From positions 1-7,150 of the forward strand of contig NIVA01000227.1 of assembly GCA_002254335.1 (NCBI GenBank): a DNA stretch of 7,150 nucleotides. Reading direction: 5' to 3'. The stretch comes from Bacteroidetes bacterium 4572_114 (GTDB taxonomy: Bacteria; Bacteroidota; Bacteroidia; Bacteroidales; 4484-276). The notes under the pieces were generated by a model, which worked only from the letters and a program-made list of their open reading frames with translations, had not been told where the DNA came from and did no database searches. Both the position numbers and the translations under genes were made by a program. This document shows positions 5,453-7,150 of this stretch, one piece after another (position 1 is the stretch's first letter; each line of letters opens with the position of its first letter).

Positions 5453-6622
5453 ATGAAACAAGTAATAAGCACAGAAAGAATCCCCATTAAATTGTGGCTT
5501 GACGAAGTGGAAGAAGGCGCATTGGCACAGGCCCGCAACCTGGCAAATTTGCCATTTGCATTTAAGCATGTTGCATTAATGCCCGATGCCCACGTGGGTT
5601 ACGGTATGCCCATCGGAGGCGTTTTGGCCACAAAAGCTGTGGTTGTCCCAAATGCAGTTGGGGTGGATATTGGTTGCGGCATGTGTGCGGTAAAAACCAG
5701 CCTGCAAACCCTTCGTCCCGAAACCATAAAAAAAATCATGTCCGGGATCAGGGAGCTGGTACCGCTTGGTTTCGACCATCAAAAGACAAGGCAGGACGAA
5801 ACCCTGATGCCTTCAACTGAAAACCTGGTTGAACATGGGGTGGTGGAGAGACAATTCATCGCCGCATTGAAACAAATCGGGACACTGGGCGGAGGGAACC
5901 ACTTCATCGAAATCCAGAAGGGTTCGGACGGCCATATCTGGATAATGATCCACTCGGGCAGCAGGAACATAGGTTACAGGGTTGCCGCGCATTACAACAA
6001 ATTGGCCAAAAAGCTTAACGCAATGTGGCACACATCCGTTGACGATAAACATGATTTGGCTTTTTTGCCCATAGAAACGCAGGAAGCAAAAAACTACATG
6101 AACGAAATGCAATACTGTGTGGATTTTGCTTTTGCCAACCGTAAACTGATGATGGACAATATTGTCTCAGTTTTTGTGCAGGAAACAGGCAAAGATTTCA
6201 AAGAATTGGATTTTGTGAACATTGCACATAATTATGCACGATGGGAAAATCACTTCGACACCAATGTGATAGTCCACCGCAAAGGGGCAACCAGTGCCCG
6301 TGATGGTGAAATTGGGATTATCCCGGGATCGCAGGGCACGAAAAGTTATATTGTGAAAGGCAAAGGAAACCCGATGGGTTTTATGAGCTGCTCGCATGGC
6401 GCAGGGAGGAAAATGGGAAGGAAGCAGGCCATAAGGGAACTCGACCTTGCCGCTGAAACAGCCAACCTCGACAACCAGGGCATTATTCACGCCATCAGGA
6501 ACAAACGGGACCTTGAAGAAGCACCGGGCGCATACAAGGATATTGATATGGTGATGGAAAACCAAACAGACCTTGTTGAAACCGTGGTTGAACTTTCGCC
6601 CCTGGCAGTAATTAAAGGATAA
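5453..6622 (+). CDS. rtcB: RtcB family RNA-splicing ligase
   Basis: 389 residues from ATG 5453. The 32 codons upstream in the same frame cover the intercistronic hairpin and do not resemble RtcB, so this start is preferred; MKQVISTERIPIKLW matches the family opening. RtcB joins a 2',3'-cyclic-phosphate (or 3'-phosphate) RNA end to a 5'-OH end using GTP and Mn2+, as in tRNA splicing or repair of nuclease-cut tRNA. All signature motifs are present: MPDAHVGYGMPIGG (43-56), GVDIGCGM with metal-binding Cys75, GGGNHFIE with His150, IHSGSRNIG with His167, AHNYARWE with His259, HRKGATSA (275-282), PGSQGTKSYIVKGKGN, CSHGAGR with His315 as the probable guanylylated residue, EAPGAYKDI, and terminal PLAVIKG. 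Length is normal for the bacterial short form and no residue is obviously missing. It is the one undamaged large gene here, downstream of slipin and two tRNA-like RNAs, with its own terminator. No archease or RtcA gene is seen. Confidence 0.97.
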   Translation: MKQVISTERIPIKLWLDEVEEGALAQARNLANLPFAFKHVALMPDAHVGYGMPIGGVLATKAVVVPNAVGVDIGCGMCAVKTSLQTLRPETIKKIMSGIRELVPLGFDHQKTRQDETLMPSTENLVEHGVVERQFIAALKQIGTLGGGNHFIEIQKGSDGHIWIMIHSGSRNIGYRVAAHYNKLAKKLNAMWHTSVDDKHDLAFLPIETQEAKNYMNEMQYCVDFAFANRKLMMDNIVSVFVQETGKDFKELDFVNIAHNYARWENHFDTNVIVHRKGATSARDGEIGIIPGSQGTKSYIVKGKGNPMGFMSCSHGAGRKMGRKQAIRELDLAAETANLDNQGIIHAIRNKRDLEEAPGAYKDIDMVMENQTDLVETVVELSPLAVIKG

Positions 6623-6660
6623 TGGAACAACATCCCTTTTCCCCGCCCAAACTCCCCTTC

Positions 6661-6703
6661 AAAGGATGCTGTCCGGTTTTTCCGGATTCGCATCCTTTTT
6701 TTT
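6661..6703 (+). terminator. intrinsic terminator after rtcB
   Basis: AAAGGATGC (6661-6669) pairs with GCATCCTTT (6690-6698), with an inner helix TCCGG-TTTTT-CCGGA (6672-6686) and a T-run to 6703. It lies 38 nt after the rtcB stop. It is flanked by A-rich sequence on the left, so it may also end the convergent minus-strand gene whose stop is at 6714. Confidence 0.9.
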
Positions 6704-6713
6704 AATCAGGCCG

Positions 6714-7004
6714 TTAGCGGAGGATAAACTTTTTTGCCCACCTGCCATTTTTGGTTTCTATTGCCAGGTAATAAATCCCGGCTGGCAAACCTCCACGGCC
6801 GCACTCTAAAATGACCTCTTTAAATAATGGGTTTTCAAAGGCTATCCAATCCGCTTTTATCCCTTTGCTGTTAAAGGCCACAGTTGAATTATCGCTTCCT
6901 GATAACCCGGCGATATCAATTCTTTTGGTAGCTATGGCCACAACCGGGCTAGGGTAGATAAGAATATTTGCGTTATCTGCCCACATTGTCGTGGCCCATT
7001 GCAT
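6714..7004 (-). CDS. T9SS type A C-terminal sorting domain, lone fragment
   Basis: 96 residues from ATG 7004. The pattern is that of a T9SS type A sorting domain: an ILIYPSPV-like opening (family YPNPV) at residues 14-21, a central beta segment, then LPAGIYYLAIETKNGRWAKKFILR at the end, with the typical PAGIYYL and basic KKFIL close. Such domains direct secreted proteins through the type IX system and are cleaved or used for surface attachment. Here nothing precedes it: a TGA lies directly before the ATG, there is no signal peptide, and no frame upstream to the window edge continues into a cargo protein. It is therefore most likely the 3' remnant of a truncated or frameshifted cargo gene. Domain identity is fairly sure; the start codon and any expression are doubtful. 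Confidence 0.65.
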   Translation of the reverse strand: MQWATTMWADNANILIYPSPVVAIATKRIDIAGLSGSDNSTVAFNSKGIKADWIAFENPLFKEVILECGRGGLPAGIYYLAIETKNGRWAKKFILR

Positions 7005-7150
7005 TCAAATTTTCTATAACAGGACTATCGGCAATACATAATTAAACACGCATTATAAAACGAGTTTACTCCCGTTAATATCTTGTTGCCAATAATTTTT
7101 ACAAGAAAACACACGTGGACATGGTTGCAAAATTAGCTGATGAAAAAGGT

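Noticed and set aside
7121..7150. Possible gene start ATGGTTGCAAAATTAGC (MVAKLADEKG) at the right edge
   Set aside because: Only ten codons are visible and no promoter or identifiable domain supports it.

Overview
The window looks like a chromosomal segment of a member of the Bacteroidota. Three things point there. There are two type IX secretion system (T9SS) parts: a PorZ-like protein reading off the left edge and a C-terminal sorting-domain piece near the right edge. Several promoters fit the Bacteroidota pattern TTTG-N19-TAnnTTTG. Intergenic DNA is AT-rich and the genes lack clear Shine-Dalgarno sites. I cannot name the genus.

Layout. Positions 1-2023 (minus) hold most of a porZ-like gene, broken near 1073-1089 by a frameshift best explained by loss of one copy of a 17-bp tandem repeat. 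Positions 2344-3093 (minus) encode a WYL-domain transcription regulator about 85 residues shorter than usual because an internal piece is missing. Upstream of it and divergent lies a small transcription unit: a consensus promoter (3174-3204), a 32-codon ORF (3230-3328) and a strong terminator (3349-3379). An identical 20-bp imperfect palindrome occurs at 3119-3138, in the WYL promoter, and at 3483-3502, before the RNA region; it is probably the WYL operator.

The gene-poor 3571-4459 stretch is the most interesting part. At 3571-3772 there is a perfect tRNA body (7-bp acceptor, D arm, T arm with TTCGAAT) whose anticodon arm is replaced by about 150 nt of structured sequence. At 4101-4183 there is a tRNA-Asn(GTT)-like element with its parts in permuted order: T arm and 3' acceptor strand, a 7-nt loop, then 5' acceptor strand, D arm and anticodon arm. 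Between and after them are further hairpins, including a set of nested helices at 4226-4449.

This RNA block leads into slipin (4497-5340, broken by an out-of-frame internal deletion) and an intact RtcB RNA ligase (5453-6622), which ends at a strong terminator. A 15-bp RNA hairpin with two G-U pairs sits between the two genes. The whole (WYL regulator, tRNA mimics, slipin, RtcB) reads as an RNA-repair locus, analogous to the proteobacterial rsr-Y RNA-rtcBA arrangement but with no Ro60 or archease gene visible here.

A second theme is damage: three neighbouring genes (porZ, WYL, slipin) each lack an internal segment. In porZ and slipin the junction lies at a short direct repeat (17 and 9 bp), and in the WYL gene this is plausible but unproven. 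This could be real slippage deletion in a decaying region or an assembly or amplification artefact, and it affects how far the locus can be called functional.
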